Shown: positions 25,967 through 34,448, numbered from the stretch's first letter. The stretch is 64,000 nt of DNA from JBGTSJ01 sp041940305 (GCA_041940305.1 JBGTSJ010000013.1:124001-188000); one strand, 5' to 3'. Numbers and translations are program-made. Notes: a model not told the origin generated them from the sequence alone.

Positions 25967-26410
25967 ATGAAGCGCTTCTACTGGATTCCATCGGCTGTGC
26001 TGTTCACGGTGGTCCTGCTGCTCTACGTGCAGACGCGGTTCCTCCAGCCAGATCGCAGCCACGGATCATCGGCACTGGCGCTTCCCATGCCGACCCCCGT
26101 CTCACAGGCAGAGCAGCAGGAACTGTATTTCACTCCGGCAGGCCTGTACTCCAGCGCCGACATCGCGGCCAACGGCAACATGACGGCCGCAGTCCGGTTT
26201 CAAGATTTCCGCGCGCAGCACGACGCCGATCCCCAACCCGGCGACCGCCTCTGCCCGGTGACGCGCACCAAGGCCAATCCCGAGTGCCGCTGGATCATCG
26301 GCGGCCGCGAATACCACTTTTGCTGCCCCCCGTGCATCGACGAGTTCGTGAGCACTGCGAAAGTCGACCCGCAGCGGATCCAGTCGCCGGAGGAGTACGT
26401 CAAGCGTTAA
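25967..26410 (+). CDS. YHS/TRASH-like metal-binding membrane protein
   Basis: 147 residues with an N-terminal anchor (FYWIPSAVLFTVVLLLYVQT). The C-terminal part CPVTRTKANPECRWIIGGRE followed by YHFCCPPCIDEF is a YHS-like pattern (Cys, Tyr-His-Phe-Cys, Cys) that binds metals such as copper. As the last gene of the oxidase operon it may supply or sense copper for CuA/CuB (inference). Confidence 0.6.
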   Translation: MKRFYWIPSAVLFTVVLLLYVQTRFLQPDRSHGSSALALPMPTPVSQAEQQELYFTPAGLYSSADIAANGNMTAAVRFQDFRAQHDADPQPGDRLCPVTRTKANPECRWIIGGREYHFCCPPCIDEFVSTAKVDPQRIQSPEEYVKR

Positions 26411-26832
26411 GGCACGACGCCATGCAACGTGTGGCCTCGTACTCCACATCACCGTATCCGTGGCGATGTCGATCGTGTGACCGCGGCCGGCACGAGCCAA
26501 GGCCCTCTGCAGGGCGGGGACAATGTCGTGATCCTCGCATCTGACTGTGGGAGCACGTAAGTTCGATAGCTCCCGGTCCACGTTGAAGAAGTCCCACGGA
26601 GTGGCGGCCGTCAACTCAGCTTTCTTGACGACGTCGACGACAGCTTCGGTGTTGCGTGCGAGGTCGCCGGCCCAGGTGCGGTACTCCGCGTCCTCCGTGC
26701 TTCCAGCCAGAAAGCCCGCCAAGGGAATCGGCGTCGTGGCCTTGATCCGTACCGCACGCCTCTTCATCCGCAAGCGATAGAGGTTCGCCGGAGCAGTGGC
26801 CCATATCGGCAACCTCCTGACGTCGCTCCGAA
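26411..26832 (-). other. Gap between convergent genes, possible remnant
   Basis: About 420 bases between the tail-to-tail YHS-like and DUF1501 genes. The minus strand is open through the whole gap, and part of it reads like protein (AEYRTWAGDLARNTEAVVDV; TPWDFFNVDRELSNLRAPTV). However, the open frame runs on into the 3' end of the neighbouring gene and has no good start site. It may be a decayed gene or chance. Confidence 0.3.
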
Positions 26833-28272
26833 TCAACGCGCGGCCAGCAGTCCCTGCACGATATTCCCGTGGACGTCCGTCAATCGGTAGTCACGTCCCT
26901 GGTGGCGGAATGTGAAGCGGGTGTGTTCGATCCCCAGCAGATGCAGGATGGTCGCGTTCAGGTCGTGGATATGCACGGGGTCCTTGACGATGTTGTACGA
27001 GTAGTCGTCGGTCTCGCCATAGACAGCGCCGGAATTGACTCCGGCGCCCGCCAGCCACATTGAGTAACAGCGCGGATGGTGGTCCCGTCCGTACTCGGTG
27101 GCCGTCATCGTCCCCTGGGAGTACACCGTTCGTCCGAACTCGCCGCCCCACACGATCAGCGTGTCCTCCAGCAGGCCCCGCTGGGCCAGGTCCTCCACAA
27201 GCGCGGCGGACGGCTGGTCCGTGTCGTAGCACTGGGTCTTGATGCCACCCGGCAGGCCGCCGTGCTGGTCCCAGCCGCGATGGTACAGCTGGATGAATCG
27301 CACGCCCCGTTCGGCGAGGCGCCGCGCCATGATGCAATGCCGCGCGAACGTGCCGGGCTTCTCGGATTCCGGACCATAGGCCGCAAACACCGAGGCCGGC
27401 TCGTTCGAGAGGTCCGTCAGCTCGGGGACGGAGCTCTGCATTCGGAACGCCATTTCGTATTGATCGATGCGAGTCTGGATCTCAGGATCGTGATTGTCCC
27501 CCATGCGAATCCCGTTCAGGGCGGCGATGTCGTCGAGCATGGCACGCCGCCGCGCCGCCGTCATCCCCGGCGGGTTCGCCAGGTACAGCACCGGTTCGTT
27601 CCCCGAGTTGAACCGGACTCCCTGATAGCTGGGCGGCAGAAAGCCGGAACCCCACATCCGCTCGTGCAGCGGCTGGGCATTGGTGGAGCCGCTGGGCAGC
27701 GAAATCATCACCACGAACGCCGGCAGGTTCTCGTTCTCCGATCCCAGGCCGTACGACAGCCATGCGCCCAGCGACGGTCGGCCGGCGATCTGGTGCCCTG
27801 ACTGCAGCAGCATCATCGCCGGATCGTGGTTGATCGCTTCCGTATGCATCGAGCGGACGACGCAGATGCGATCCGCGATCCGCGCCGTATGCGGCAGCAG
27901 TTCGCTCAACCAGGTTCCCGACTCCCCATGCTGCGCAAACTTGTAGATGGACGGGCACACCGGAAAACGGGCCTGGCCCGCCGTCATCCCGGTCAGCCGC
28001 TGCCCCTGCCGCACCGACTCCGGCAGGTCCTTGTCGAACTGGTCCTGCAGGTTCGGCTTGTAATCAAAGAGTTCCAGTTGCGATGGCGCGCCCGCCTGCG
28101 TGAGGTAAATCACCCGGCGGGCCTTGGGAGCAAAATGCGGCAGTGCGGTCGATGCACCCCGTGCCGGTTCCGGCCGCGCCAGCAATGACGCCAACGCCGC
28201 GATCCCGATACCCGTGGACGAACGACCGACGAACTGGCGCCGCGAGACATCAGTCAGCAGATCAGAACGCAT
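26833..28272 (-). CDS. DUF1501 (sulfatase-like) protein
   Basis: 479 residues. A twin-arginine signal (DVSRRQFVGRSSTGIG) precedes a sulfatase/alkaline-phosphatase-like domain. Recognisable elements are GAPSQLELFDYKP, SMHTEAINHDPAMMLLQSG, YHRGWDQHGGLPGG and VWGGEFGRT, the standard DUF1501 wording of planctomycetes. These are exported and often paired with DUF1549/DUF1553 cytochromes, as here with a 5-base gap upstream. The substrate is unknown; roles in polysaccharide breakdown are discussed for the group. Confidence 0.85.
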   Translation of the reverse strand: MRSDLLTDVSRRQFVGRSSTGIGIAALASLLARPEPARGASTALPHFAPKARRVIYLTQAGAPSQLELFDYKPNLQDQFDKDLPESVRQGQRLTGMTAGQARFPVCPSIYKFAQHGESGTWLSELLPHTARIADRICVVRSMHTEAINHDPAMMLLQSGHQIAGRPSLGAWLSYGLGSENENLPAFVVMISLPSGSTNAQPLHERMWGSGFLPPSYQGVRFNSGNEPVLYLANPPGMTAARRRAMLDDIAALNGIRMGDNHDPEIQTRIDQYEMAFRMQSSVPELTDLSNEPASVFAAYGPESEKPGTFARHCIMARRLAERGVRFIQLYHRGWDQHGGLPGGIKTQCYDTDQPSAALVEDLAQRGLLEDTLIVWGGEFGRTVYSQGTMTATEYGRDHHPRCYSMWLAGAGVNSGAVYGETDDYSYNIVKDPVHIHDLNATILHLLGIEHTRFTFRHQGRDYRLTDVHGNIVQGLLAAR

Positions 28273-28277
28273 CGAGC

Positions 28278-30902
28278 CTACTCCCGCATGAGCGCTTCAT
28301 CGAGATTCAACAGCGTGCCCGCAATCGTGGTCATCGCGGCCAGTTGCGCGGTCTCCAGCTCGGCGGGAGAGCGGGTCGCGCCGACTTCCAGCAGTTGCTC
28401 GGCGGCGGCGGCGTCCGTCTGAAAGTCAGCCACGGCCCGCTGATACGCGTTCGTCAATACGCTCAGCTCGTCGGGAGTGGGGGATCGGGCCAACACCAGG
28501 CGGAATCCCAGGTCCAGTTGCGATGCGGGTTCCGTGCCCCCTTCGGTGAGCATTCGTCCCGCCAGGAAACGCGCCGCTTCCACATACGTGGGATCGTTGA
28601 GCATGTTGAGAGCCTGCAGCGGCGTATTCGTCCGCGACCGTCGCAAAGTACACGACTCCCGGAACGTTGCGTCGAAGACCAGCATCGCCGGGTGGGGGAC
28701 GGATCGCTTCCAGTACGTGTACAGGCTCCGCCGGTAGAGATCCCTCCCCGTCCCCTCGACGTACACGTTGGTGCCATTGCCGGCAGTGACTTGCTCGTAC
28801 AGTCCCGGAGGATGGTAGGGCTTCACCGAGGGACCGCCGACCTCCGGCACGAGCAGTCCGCTCGTAAACAACGCCTGGTCGCGCAGAAACTCCGCCTGCA
28901 GCCGGAACCGCGGCCCGCGCGCCAGCAGCACGTTCGCGGGATCGCGCTCAAGCAGCTTAAGCGTGACGGCAGAGGACTGGCGATACGTCGCACTGCCGAC
29001 CATCAGCCGCAGCATGTGCTGGATGTCCCAGCCGCTCTCGACGAACTCGACCGCCAGCCAGTCCAGCAGTTCCGGATGGCTGGGGGCCGCGCCCTGTGTG
29101 CCGAAGTCTTCCGCAGTCCGCACGAGTCCCGTACCGAACAGCGACTGCCACAGCCGATTCACGGTCACCCGCGCCGTCAGCGGATTGGCGGGGTCCGTCA
29201 GCCACTGCGCCAGTCCCAGCCGGTTCCGCGGCCACTCCGCAGCCATTGGGGGCAGGTTGGCCGGGGTGGCCGCCGTCACTTCTTCTCCAGGCTGGCTGTA
29301 ATCGCCCCGGACCAGGATATGGGTCACTCGCGGCTGCGGCAGTTCCTCCATCACCAGGGTCGTGGGTATCGCCGCTTCGGTTTCCTGGATCTGACTGGTC
29401 AGCGCCGCGACTTCATCGGCCAGGACCTTTCTGTCCGCATCCGATGACTGCTGATACGCCGTCAGTTGCTGGACGTCCGCCTCTGATCGCTCACCGGCCG
29501 CCTTGGCCAGGACAGCCACGACCTCGGCCGGAACGGCCGGTTCCAACGCGACCCCCTGCTGCTCGGCTGCGGCCAGTTTCTCCCGCAGTTGTGCTTCCCA
29601 TTCCGGCTGCTCTGTTCGCAACTGCTCATCGAGCTGCGTCAACCGCTGCTGCGCGTCCGTTTGACGGCCGCGCAGGTCCGCGAGAGCCGCCTCGATCTCC
29701 GGAGTCCGCAGTTCCAGGAACGGCGGCGCACTGCGGCGATACGCGGCCCCATAGTTGCCCAGTCCGCTCTCGGAGACGTTGTGAAAGAAGGCATACAGGC
29801 CGTAATAGTCCCGCTGCGTGAAGTCGTCGAACTTGTGATCGTGACAGCGCGCGCACAGCAGCGTCTGCCCCAGCCACACGGCGGCGGTGGTCTCGACACG
29901 GTCGGCACAGTACTCCGCCAGAAATTCCGCCGGAATCACACCCCCTTCCTCATTGAGCATGTGATTCCGCTGAAAGCCCGTCGCAATCCGCTGCGATTGC
30001 GTGGCGTCCGGCAGCAGATCGCCGGCGATCTGCTCAATCGTGAACCGGTCGAACGGCATGTTCGCATTGAACGCGCCGATGACCCAGTCCCGCCACGCAT
30101 ACATCTCACGGTCACGATCCACCTGGTAGCCGTTGGTGTCGGCAAAGCGGGCGGCATCCAGCCAATCCACGGCCATCCGTTCTCCGTAGTGCGGCGAACT
30201 CAGGTAACGATCGACCCAGCAAAGATAGACGGCGTCCCGCGCCGGCCCGCCGCCTTCTGCGCTGGCGGCGGACATCTCGTCGACGAACGACTGCACATCC
30301 CGCGGCTCAGGCGGCAGTCCGGTCAGATCCAAAGACAGCCGGCGAATGAGCGTCGGCCATTCCGCCGCCGGTGAGGGCTGCAGCCCTTCCGCTTCCAGTC
30401 GGGACAGAATGAAGGCGTCGATCTCATTGCTGATCCAGTCCACATTCCGGACCGCCGGCGGGTGCGGACACTCGGGCGCTATCCACGACCAGTGCGGCTC
30501 GTACTCCGCTCCCTCAGTGATCCACCGCTGCAGCAGCGCAATCTGATCGGCAGTCAGCGGCTTCCCTGTCTCGGGAGGCGGCATCTGAAACTCTGGATCA
30601 TCCGAAAGAATCCGCTCCATGAGCTGACTCTCATCGGGCCGGCCGGGAACGATCGGATAACCGCCTGATTCCGTGGCCGCCGTTGCTGACTCGCGCCGAT
30701 CGAAACGCAGTTCGGAAGGACGAGCCTGACTGTCGGGACCATGACACGCCAGGCAGTGATCGGCCAGAAGCGGACGGATATCGCGGTTAAACTGCACCCG
30801 CTCATCCACCCCGGCGGGGCCTGTCTGAGCAAATGAATTCTGCATCAGACAGGCGAGCGCAAAGCCCGCCATCACCAGCGAACTGGATCTCGGAGCGTGC
30901 AT
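28278..30902 (-). CDS. PSD1 / DUF1549-DUF1553 planctomycete cytochrome c protein
   Basis: 874 residues. Signal peptide (MAGFALACLMQNSFAQ), then a haem box ADHCLACHGPDSQARPSELRF, then DUF1549 (WISNEIDAFILSRLEAEGLQ; MAVDWLDAARFADTNGYQVD), a charged central helix, and DUF1553 (NRLGLAQWLTDPANPLTARV; TPLQALNMLNDPTYVEAA). Size and order are standard for the family. Transcribed ahead of DUF1501 as a two-gene unit. The function of the family is not established. Confidence 0.88.
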   Translation of the reverse strand: MHAPRSSSLVMAGFALACLMQNSFAQTGPAGVDERVQFNRDIRPLLADHCLACHGPDSQARPSELRFDRRESATAATESGGYPIVPGRPDESQLMERILSDDPEFQMPPPETGKPLTADQIALLQRWITEGAEYEPHWSWIAPECPHPPAVRNVDWISNEIDAFILSRLEAEGLQPSPAAEWPTLIRRLSLDLTGLPPEPRDVQSFVDEMSAASAEGGGPARDAVYLCWVDRYLSSPHYGERMAVDWLDAARFADTNGYQVDRDREMYAWRDWVIGAFNANMPFDRFTIEQIAGDLLPDATQSQRIATGFQRNHMLNEEGGVIPAEFLAEYCADRVETTAAVWLGQTLLCARCHDHKFDDFTQRDYYGLYAFFHNVSESGLGNYGAAYRRSAPPFLELRTPEIEAALADLRGRQTDAQQRLTQLDEQLRTEQPEWEAQLREKLAAAEQQGVALEPAVPAEVVAVLAKAAGERSEADVQQLTAYQQSSDADRKVLADEVAALTSQIQETEAAIPTTLVMEELPQPRVTHILVRGDYSQPGEEVTAATPANLPPMAAEWPRNRLGLAQWLTDPANPLTARVTVNRLWQSLFGTGLVRTAEDFGTQGAAPSHPELLDWLAVEFVESGWDIQHMLRLMVGSATYRQSSAVTLKLLERDPANVLLARGPRFRLQAEFLRDQALFTSGLLVPEVGGPSVKPYHPPGLYEQVTAGNGTNVYVEGTGRDLYRRSLYTYWKRSVPHPAMLVFDATFRESCTLRRSRTNTPLQALNMLNDPTYVEAARFLAGRMLTEGGTEPASQLDLGFRLVLARSPTPDELSVLTNAYQRAVADFQTDAAAAEQLLEVGATRSPAELETAQLAAMTTIAGTLLNLDEALMRE

Positions 30903-31260
30903 CAGGTCGGCTGACAGAACCTGCGTGAACTCGCAGAGTGCAAGAGAACAGCATAGTCCTGGATGTCCCTCACCGCCATGCGCTGAGGGGAATGTCGGTG
31001 CTCTTCGTAAGCGGCCTCCAGCCGCGGACTCGGCGAACTGGTGCCGGCATCCCAGGCGGAATACGCAATGCTCGACAGCTCGCCAGAGCGCTCACACAAC
31101 TGAAGGCGGTCACCCGCAGCGTAGTACACTCGCGGTCTGGAGTGCGGCCGCGAAGTCGATCGGTGCAAGTCTGGAAGGCGGGATGCTTGCTGTCGTATTC
31201 GCGTCAGTGCCACCCATGAGATGCCAGATCCCGGATTCGTTCTGATCGACTCGCTCTAAT
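30903..31260. other. Intergenic stretch, no gene seen
   Basis: 358 bases between the PSD1 start and the EcsC stop, both minus-strand genes. Short open frames here have no plausible starts or protein-like composition. The left end probably contains the promoter of the PSD1-DUF1501 pair. Confidence 0.5.
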
Positions 31261-32106
31261 TTAGCGGCTCAGTTTGGCAGCGAGCCGCTCGTACTCCTCC
31301 CGCACTGCCTCTTCGCCGTACTGACGTTCGAGCTTCCGAACGGTGAAGTGAGCTTCGGCCGTGTCCTGGAAATGGTCCATAAAGACGACATTCACCAGTC
31401 CGCCACCGATGGCTCCGACAATGGGCACTGCCTGTGCTGCCGCCTTCTCAGATACGGCCAGCCCGAACCGCGCTGCGAGCTTCGAGATGAGCTTCGCCAC
31501 GACGGAACTGCCTTCGGCGCTTCCCGCGTTGGTGAGTGAGCGCACGGCGACCGTCACTTGCTGGGCCAGTGCCGCACGCGTGGCGAAATAACTCGCGCGC
31601 AGCAGAGATTCCTCGGCTTCCGTTTCTTCGGCCGCGCGCTCGACCAGATCGTCGGGGGCATCCTCGCCGGAGACGCCAAGGGCGAACACTTCCAGGCAGG
31701 CGAGTCGTACGGCCGGATCGGAGAGATCCTCCCCCTTTGAGCGAGCGATGTCCGCGATCGATCGGAGCATGATCGTCGTGGTCACGGGCAATTCCGCCAA
31801 CAATGCCGGGGCCCCAAACATGCCCCCGGTGACGCCGGTGAGCGTCACGGCGATCTTGTGGGTCGCGTTCCAGGGAGAGTCCGCCGGACCGTCGTCGAGC
31901 GTCTTGAGAGCGACTTTGAGCGCCTTCTGCAGTGCCGACTCGGCGGCCTTGTTGACATGCCCCTGGACGGACTCAGGGAGCCGACCCATCAACGAGGCCA
32001 ACGGGACTCCCACAACGTCGGCCAGCTTGCGGGCTAACCCAGGCGTCTCCAGCTGCCGGACCGCATTCTCCAGGGACAGAAGTTCTGACTCGGTCAAACT
32101 TGGCAT
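31261..32106 (-). CDS. EcsC-family protein
   Basis: 281 residues. The characteristic EcsC segment is near the end: VPIVGAIGGGLVNVVFMDHF followed by AEAHFTVRKLERQYGEEAVR. Earlier there are hydrophobic stretches (GGMFGAPALLAELPVTTTIM). EcsC proteins are poorly understood; in Bacillus the ecs locus affects secretion and ABC transport. Stands alone on the minus strand, divergent from the tRNA array. Confidence 0.75.
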   Translation of the reverse strand: MPSLTESELLSLENAVRQLETPGLARKLADVVGVPLASLMGRLPESVQGHVNKAAESALQKALKVALKTLDDGPADSPWNATHKIAVTLTGVTGGMFGAPALLAELPVTTTIMLRSIADIARSKGEDLSDPAVRLACLEVFALGVSGEDAPDDLVERAAEETEAEESLLRASYFATRAALAQQVTVAVRSLTNAGSAEGSSVVAKLISKLAARFGLAVSEKAAAQAVPIVGAIGGGLVNVVFMDHFQDTAEAHFTVRKLERQYGEEAVREEYERLAAKLSR

Positions 32107-32550
32107 TCTGTGCGGTCCATTCGATGGAAGTCGTATCAGTCCCAGAACGGACGGACTTGGACCATCCGCATCTGCTGCCGCTGGAATACGAGAATATCAC
32201 CGGCCACTGCGTGTGATCAATTTCCCCGCAGATGGGATGAATTCTGGTTTTCTCGCGAACATTTCCGTTCGGTCGCGCATCTATTGAGTGCTGGCGATGA
32301 GCGTCATCGCCGTCGACCAACGATTCAGGATGAACGATCTTCACAGGTCTCACGGATCATGTCGCTTTCATTGCTGATGTCCGAACGCAAGCAGTGCGAT
32401 GCGAGGAGTTTCCACCTTGCCGCGCAGCCCGTGCGCCCCCAACCCGGCATTCAAATACCGGGTAATGCGGGTTGCATCGGTTTGCGTAGCCGGGAACCCG
32501 CGTATCCCCTGCGCACGTGACATCGGCCCTAAGCCTCCGCGAGCTCTTAG
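32107..32550. other. Upstream region of the tRNA array
   Basis: About 440 bases between ecsC and the hairpin before the array. It contains a small hairpin (ACCCGGCATTCAAATACCGGGT, near 32444-32465) but no convincing gene or RNA family. It could hold the promoter for the array, if the hairpin at 32551 is not an absolute stop. Confidence 0.4.
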
Positions 32551-32590
32551 AGCCCGGTGTCACACAAGATGACACCGGGCTTTCTCGTTT
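32551..32590 (+). terminator. Terminator-like hairpin before the tRNA array
   Basis: AGCCCGGTGTCA pairs exactly with TGACACCGGGCT across a 7-base loop, then TTCTCGTTT. No coding gene ends just upstream on the plus strand, so it may end a short upstream RNA or isolate the array. Confidence 0.7.
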
Positions 32591-32594
32591 GAAT

Positions 32595-32666
32595 GGGCTG
32601 GTAGCTGAGATGGTTTAGCGCCTGGCTGAAGACCAGGAGAGAAGGATTCGAGCGCCTTCCAGCCCA
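32595..32666 (+). tRNA. tRNA-Phe(GAA)
   Basis: Acceptor GGGCTGG/CCAGCCC, anticodon stem CCTGG/CCAGG, loop CTGAAGA. First gene of the array; discriminator A; CCA not encoded. Confidence 0.9.
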
Positions 32667-32719
32667 CCTCGATGCGGGACCGTATGAACCGGTTGACCGA
32701 CGCGGTGCGCGCATGACGC

Positions 32720-32792
32720 GGCTCGTTCGTCTATTGGCGAAGGATACCGCCCTTTCAAGGCGGAGAGACGGGTTCGATTCCCGTACGGGCTA
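32720..32792 (+). tRNA. tRNA-Glu(TTC)
   Basis: Acceptor GGCTCGT/ACGGGCT with a G-T first pair, anticodon stem CCGCC/GGCGG, loop CTTTCAA. D-arm GTCT...GGAT is canonical. Confidence 0.85.
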
Positions 32793-32807
32793 CTGACAGG
32801 AACAACT

Positions 32808-32879
32808 CGGGATGTAGGGGAGCGGCACCCCACGTGCCTTGGGAGCACGCGATCGTCGGTTCGAGTCCGGCCATCCCGA
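32808..32879 (+). tRNA. tRNA-Pro(TGG)
   Basis: Acceptor CGGGATG/CATCCCG, stem CGTGC/GCACG, loop CTTGGGA. Typical Pro acceptor; discriminator A. Confidence 0.88.
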
Positions 32880-32896
32880 CTGCGACACATCAACAC

Positions 32897-32969
32897 AGCC
32901 CGGTCGTCCAACGGTTGAAGACGCCGCTCTGATAAGGCGGAAACGAAGGTTCGACTCCTTCTCGGGCTA
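32897..32969 (+). tRNA. tRNA-Ile(GAT)
   Basis: Acceptor AGCCCGG/TCGGGCT, loop CTGATAA on stem CCGCT/GGCGG. T-arm GAAGG/CCTTC. Confidence 0.88.
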
Positions 32970-33030
32970 CTGACAGGAGAACACAGATGTTCGCACCGCA
33001 GCGGCTGAAACGGATACCGCGACCACACAC

Positions 33031-33102
33031 GGGGTCGTGGTGTAACGGCAGCACAGCGAGCTTTTAACTCGCACGGTGGGGGTTCGAATCCCTCCGGCCT
33101 CA
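33031..33102 (+). tRNA. tRNA-Lys(TTT)
   Basis: Acceptor GGGGTCG/CGGCCTC with one G-T pair, stem GCGAG/CTCGC, loop CTTTTAA. Discriminator A. Confidence 0.88.
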
Positions 33103-33116
33103 ATGACCAGAACTAC

Positions 33117-33188
33117 AGGCCTGTAGCTCAACGGTCAGAGCCGGCTCCTTATAAGGGCCCGACGATGGTTCGACTCCATCCAGGCCTA
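33117..33188 (+). tRNA. tRNA-Ile(TAT)
   Basis: Acceptor AGGCCTG/CAGGCCT is perfect. Stem GGCTC/GGGCC, loop CTTATAA gives anticodon TAT for AUA. Most bacteria read AUA with a modified CAT tRNA instead. Confidence 0.85.
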
Positions 33189-33203
33189 CTGAAGACACGA
33201 CAC

Positions 33204-33276
33204 GGGATCGAGGTGTTAGCGGCAGCATACCCGGCTCTTAACCGGGTTGGTGACGGTTCGAGTCCGTCCGATCCCA
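33204..33276 (+). tRNA. tRNA-Lys(CTT)
   Basis: Acceptor GGGATCG/CGATCCC, stem CCCGG/CCGGG, loop CTCTTAA. All helices are complete. Confidence 0.9.
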
Positions 33277-33288
33277 CTGAAGAGACAA

Positions 33289-33360
33289 GCACTGGTCATC
33301 CAGCGGCGAGGATACCGCACCCGTAATGCGGCAACGTGGGTTCGAGTCCCACCTGGTGCT
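33289..33360 (+). tRNA. tRNA-Thr(CGT), C at position 33
   Basis: Acceptor GCACTGG/CTGGTGC, stem CCGCA/TGCGG, loop CCCGTAA. The anticodon reads CGT; position 33 is C instead of the near-universal T. D-arm is Glu-like. Confidence 0.75.
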
Positions 33361-33398
33361 CTGACGGTTTGATCTTTGACAACTCGGTTCGTCATTCA

Positions 33399-33469
33399 GC
33401 GCCCATGATGTAGCGGTAGCGTGCTGCTCTGCCAGGGCAGATGTGCGGGTTCAACTCCCGCTGGGCGCT
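33399..33469 (+). tRNA. tRNA-Gly(GCC)
   Basis: Acceptor GCGCCCA/TGGGCGC, stem CTGCT/GGCAG, loop CTGCCAG, discriminator T as expected for Gly. Confidence 0.9.
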
Positions 33470-33473
33470 CTGT

Positions 33474-33493
33474 CTCCGCCTCAAATGGCGGAG
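33474..33493 (+). repeat. Short hairpin CTCCGCC/GGCGGAG
   Basis: A 7-bp perfect inverted repeat with a 6-base loop between two tRNA genes. A near-identical hairpin occurs at 35413-35430, so it may be a small dispersed repeat or processing signal. Confidence 0.6.
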
Positions 33494-33505
33494 CAACCAA
33501 TGCGG

Positions 33506-33579
33506 CAGCGTGTGGGAAAGTCTGGGAATCCGCGTGCCTCGGGCGCACGAGATCGTCGGTTCAAATCCGACCACGCTGA
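33506..33579 (+). tRNA. tRNA-Pro(CGG)
   Basis: Acceptor CAGCGTG/CACGCTG, stem CGTGC/GCACG, loop CTCGGGC. Differs in acceptor from the other Pro tRNA. Confidence 0.85.
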
Positions 33580-33589
33580 TTATGGAGCG

Positions 33590-33670
33590 ACAGAGGACGG
33601 AGATCAGAGGCCAGATACGTAGTGACTGCGTCCGGGGGCATCCATCTGTTCTCTGGCCGCTGTCCTCTGA
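33590..33670. repeat. Imperfect inverted repeat in a tRNA spacer
   Basis: CAGAGGAC...GGCCAGA on the left is mirrored by TCTGGCCGCTGTCCTCTGA on the right. The 80-base element replaces a normal short spacer. Similar IR-type spacers occur at 34933-35003 and 36841-36921. Confidence 0.6.
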
Positions 33671-33671
33671 T

Positions 33672-33746
33672 TGCGGTGGGTCCCGTGCTGGTACGGGAAG
33701 GCGACTGTTAATCGCCCCGACGCAGGTTCGATTCCTGCCGCCGCAG
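33672..33746 (+). tRNA. tRNA-Asn(GTT)
   Basis: Acceptor TGCGGTG/CGCCGCA, stem GGCGA/TCGCC, loop CTGTTAA, discriminator G as usual for Asn. Confidence 0.9.
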
Positions 33747-33758
33747 CTGACAACGAAT

Positions 33759-33893
33759 GGGAGTCATCCGGCTGGAAGCAAGGCCCGGCCGCCGACCGAT
33801 GAGGGAGGAAAGAGGTCCGGGCCGCGGTAGAGAGAAACAGCTCGAAAACAGGTGCGGGTCATACCGTTGCGGGTTCGAGTCCCACGGCTTCCG
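33759..33893 (+). pseudogene. Interrupted tRNA-Ser(CGA)-like element
   Basis: Acceptor GGGAGTC/GGCTTCC, T-arm, discriminator G and a Ser-type variable arm match the tRNA-Ser at 34264. About 45 extra bases with a GGCCCGG/CCGGGCC hairpin lie after the D-arm. The 5' half of the anticodon stem no longer pairs (AACAG against ACAGG) before loop CTCGAAA. Probably non-functional unless the insert is removed. Confidence 0.65.
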
Positions 33894-33911
33894 CCTTCAG
33901 TGATTACACAC

Positions 33912-33983
33912 GTGCCCTTGGCCGAGCGGCAAAGGTGCCAGCCTTCCAAGCTGGACAGGCGGGTTCAACTCCCGCAGGGCACT
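33912..33983 (+). tRNA. tRNA-Gly(TCC)
   Basis: Acceptor GTGCCCT/AGGGCAC, stem CCAGC/GCTGG, loop CTTCCAA, discriminator T. Confidence 0.9.
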
Positions 33984-33985
33984 TC

Positions 33986-34057
33986 GGGTCGGTAGCTCAG
34001 CGGCAGAGCAGGTGCCCGTTAAGCACCAGTGCCTGGGTTCGAGTCCCACCCGTCCCT
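33986..34057 (+). tRNA. Second tRNA-Asn(GTT)-like gene, C33
   Basis: Acceptor GGGTCGG/CCGTCCC has a T-T mismatch; D-stem GCTC/GAGC; stem GGTGC/GCACC with loop CCGTTAA, so anticodon GTT but C33. T-stem has a C-C mismatch and the discriminator is T, unlike the other Asn tRNA. Identity is uncertain. Confidence 0.6.
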
Positions 34058-34063
34058 TCAGAC

Positions 34064-34138
34064 TGCGGGGTAGTTTCTGCTGGTAGAAATCCGTCGCTTT
34101 GAACGACGGGTCCGCAGGTTCGATTCCTGCCCCCGCAA
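34064..34138 (+). tRNA. tRNA-Gln(TTG)
   Basis: Acceptor TGCGGGG/CCCCGCA, stem CGTCG/CGACG, loop CTTTGAA. T-arm GCAGG/CCTGC. Confidence 0.9.
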
Positions 34139-34180
34139 CTCGCGAACCTGAGGCAATGCAGTTCGGTCCTGAAGACACAC

Positions 34181-34254
34181 TGCGGGATAGTTGCTGCTGG
34201 CAGTGACACTGGGCTCTGAACCCGGAGGCGCTGGTTCGATTCCAGCTCCCGCAG
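34181..34254 (+). tRNA. tRNA-Gln(CTG)
   Basis: Acceptor TGCGGGA/TCCCGCA, stem CTGGG/CCCGG, loop CTCTGAA, discriminator G. Confidence 0.9.
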
Positions 34255-34263
34255 CTTGAGAAC

Positions 34264-34349
34264 GGAAGTCATCCGGCCGGATGAGGAACCTGTCTTGAAA
34301 ACAGGCGGCGAGTGAACCTCGCTTGTGGGTTCGAGTCCCACGGCTTCCG
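34264..34349 (+). tRNA. tRNA-Ser(TGA)
   Basis: Acceptor GGAAGTC/GGCTTCC, stem CCTGT/ACAGG, loop CTTGAAA, long variable arm GCGAGTGAACCTCGC, discriminator G. Confidence 0.92.
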
Positions 34350-34366
34350 CTGACTGCAGTACGAAT

Positions 34367-34437
34367 GGGCTCATGGTCCAACAGGAAGACATCGGTCCTG
34401 CAAACCGAGGATCCGGGTGCGATTCCCGGTGAGTCCA
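34367..34437 (+). tRNA. tRNA-Ala(TGC), C33
   Basis: Acceptor GGGCTCA/TGAGTCC carries the G3-T70 wobble that marks alanine tRNAs. Stem TCGGT/ACCGA, loop CCTGCAA, so C33. T-loop is TGCGATT instead of TTCGATT. Confidence 0.78.
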
Positions 34438-34448
34438 CTTTTCCAACT

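Noticed and set aside
32107..32590. tmRNA or other stable RNA before the array
   Set aside because: No tRNA-like half pair or tag reading frame could be found; only the hairpin is clear.
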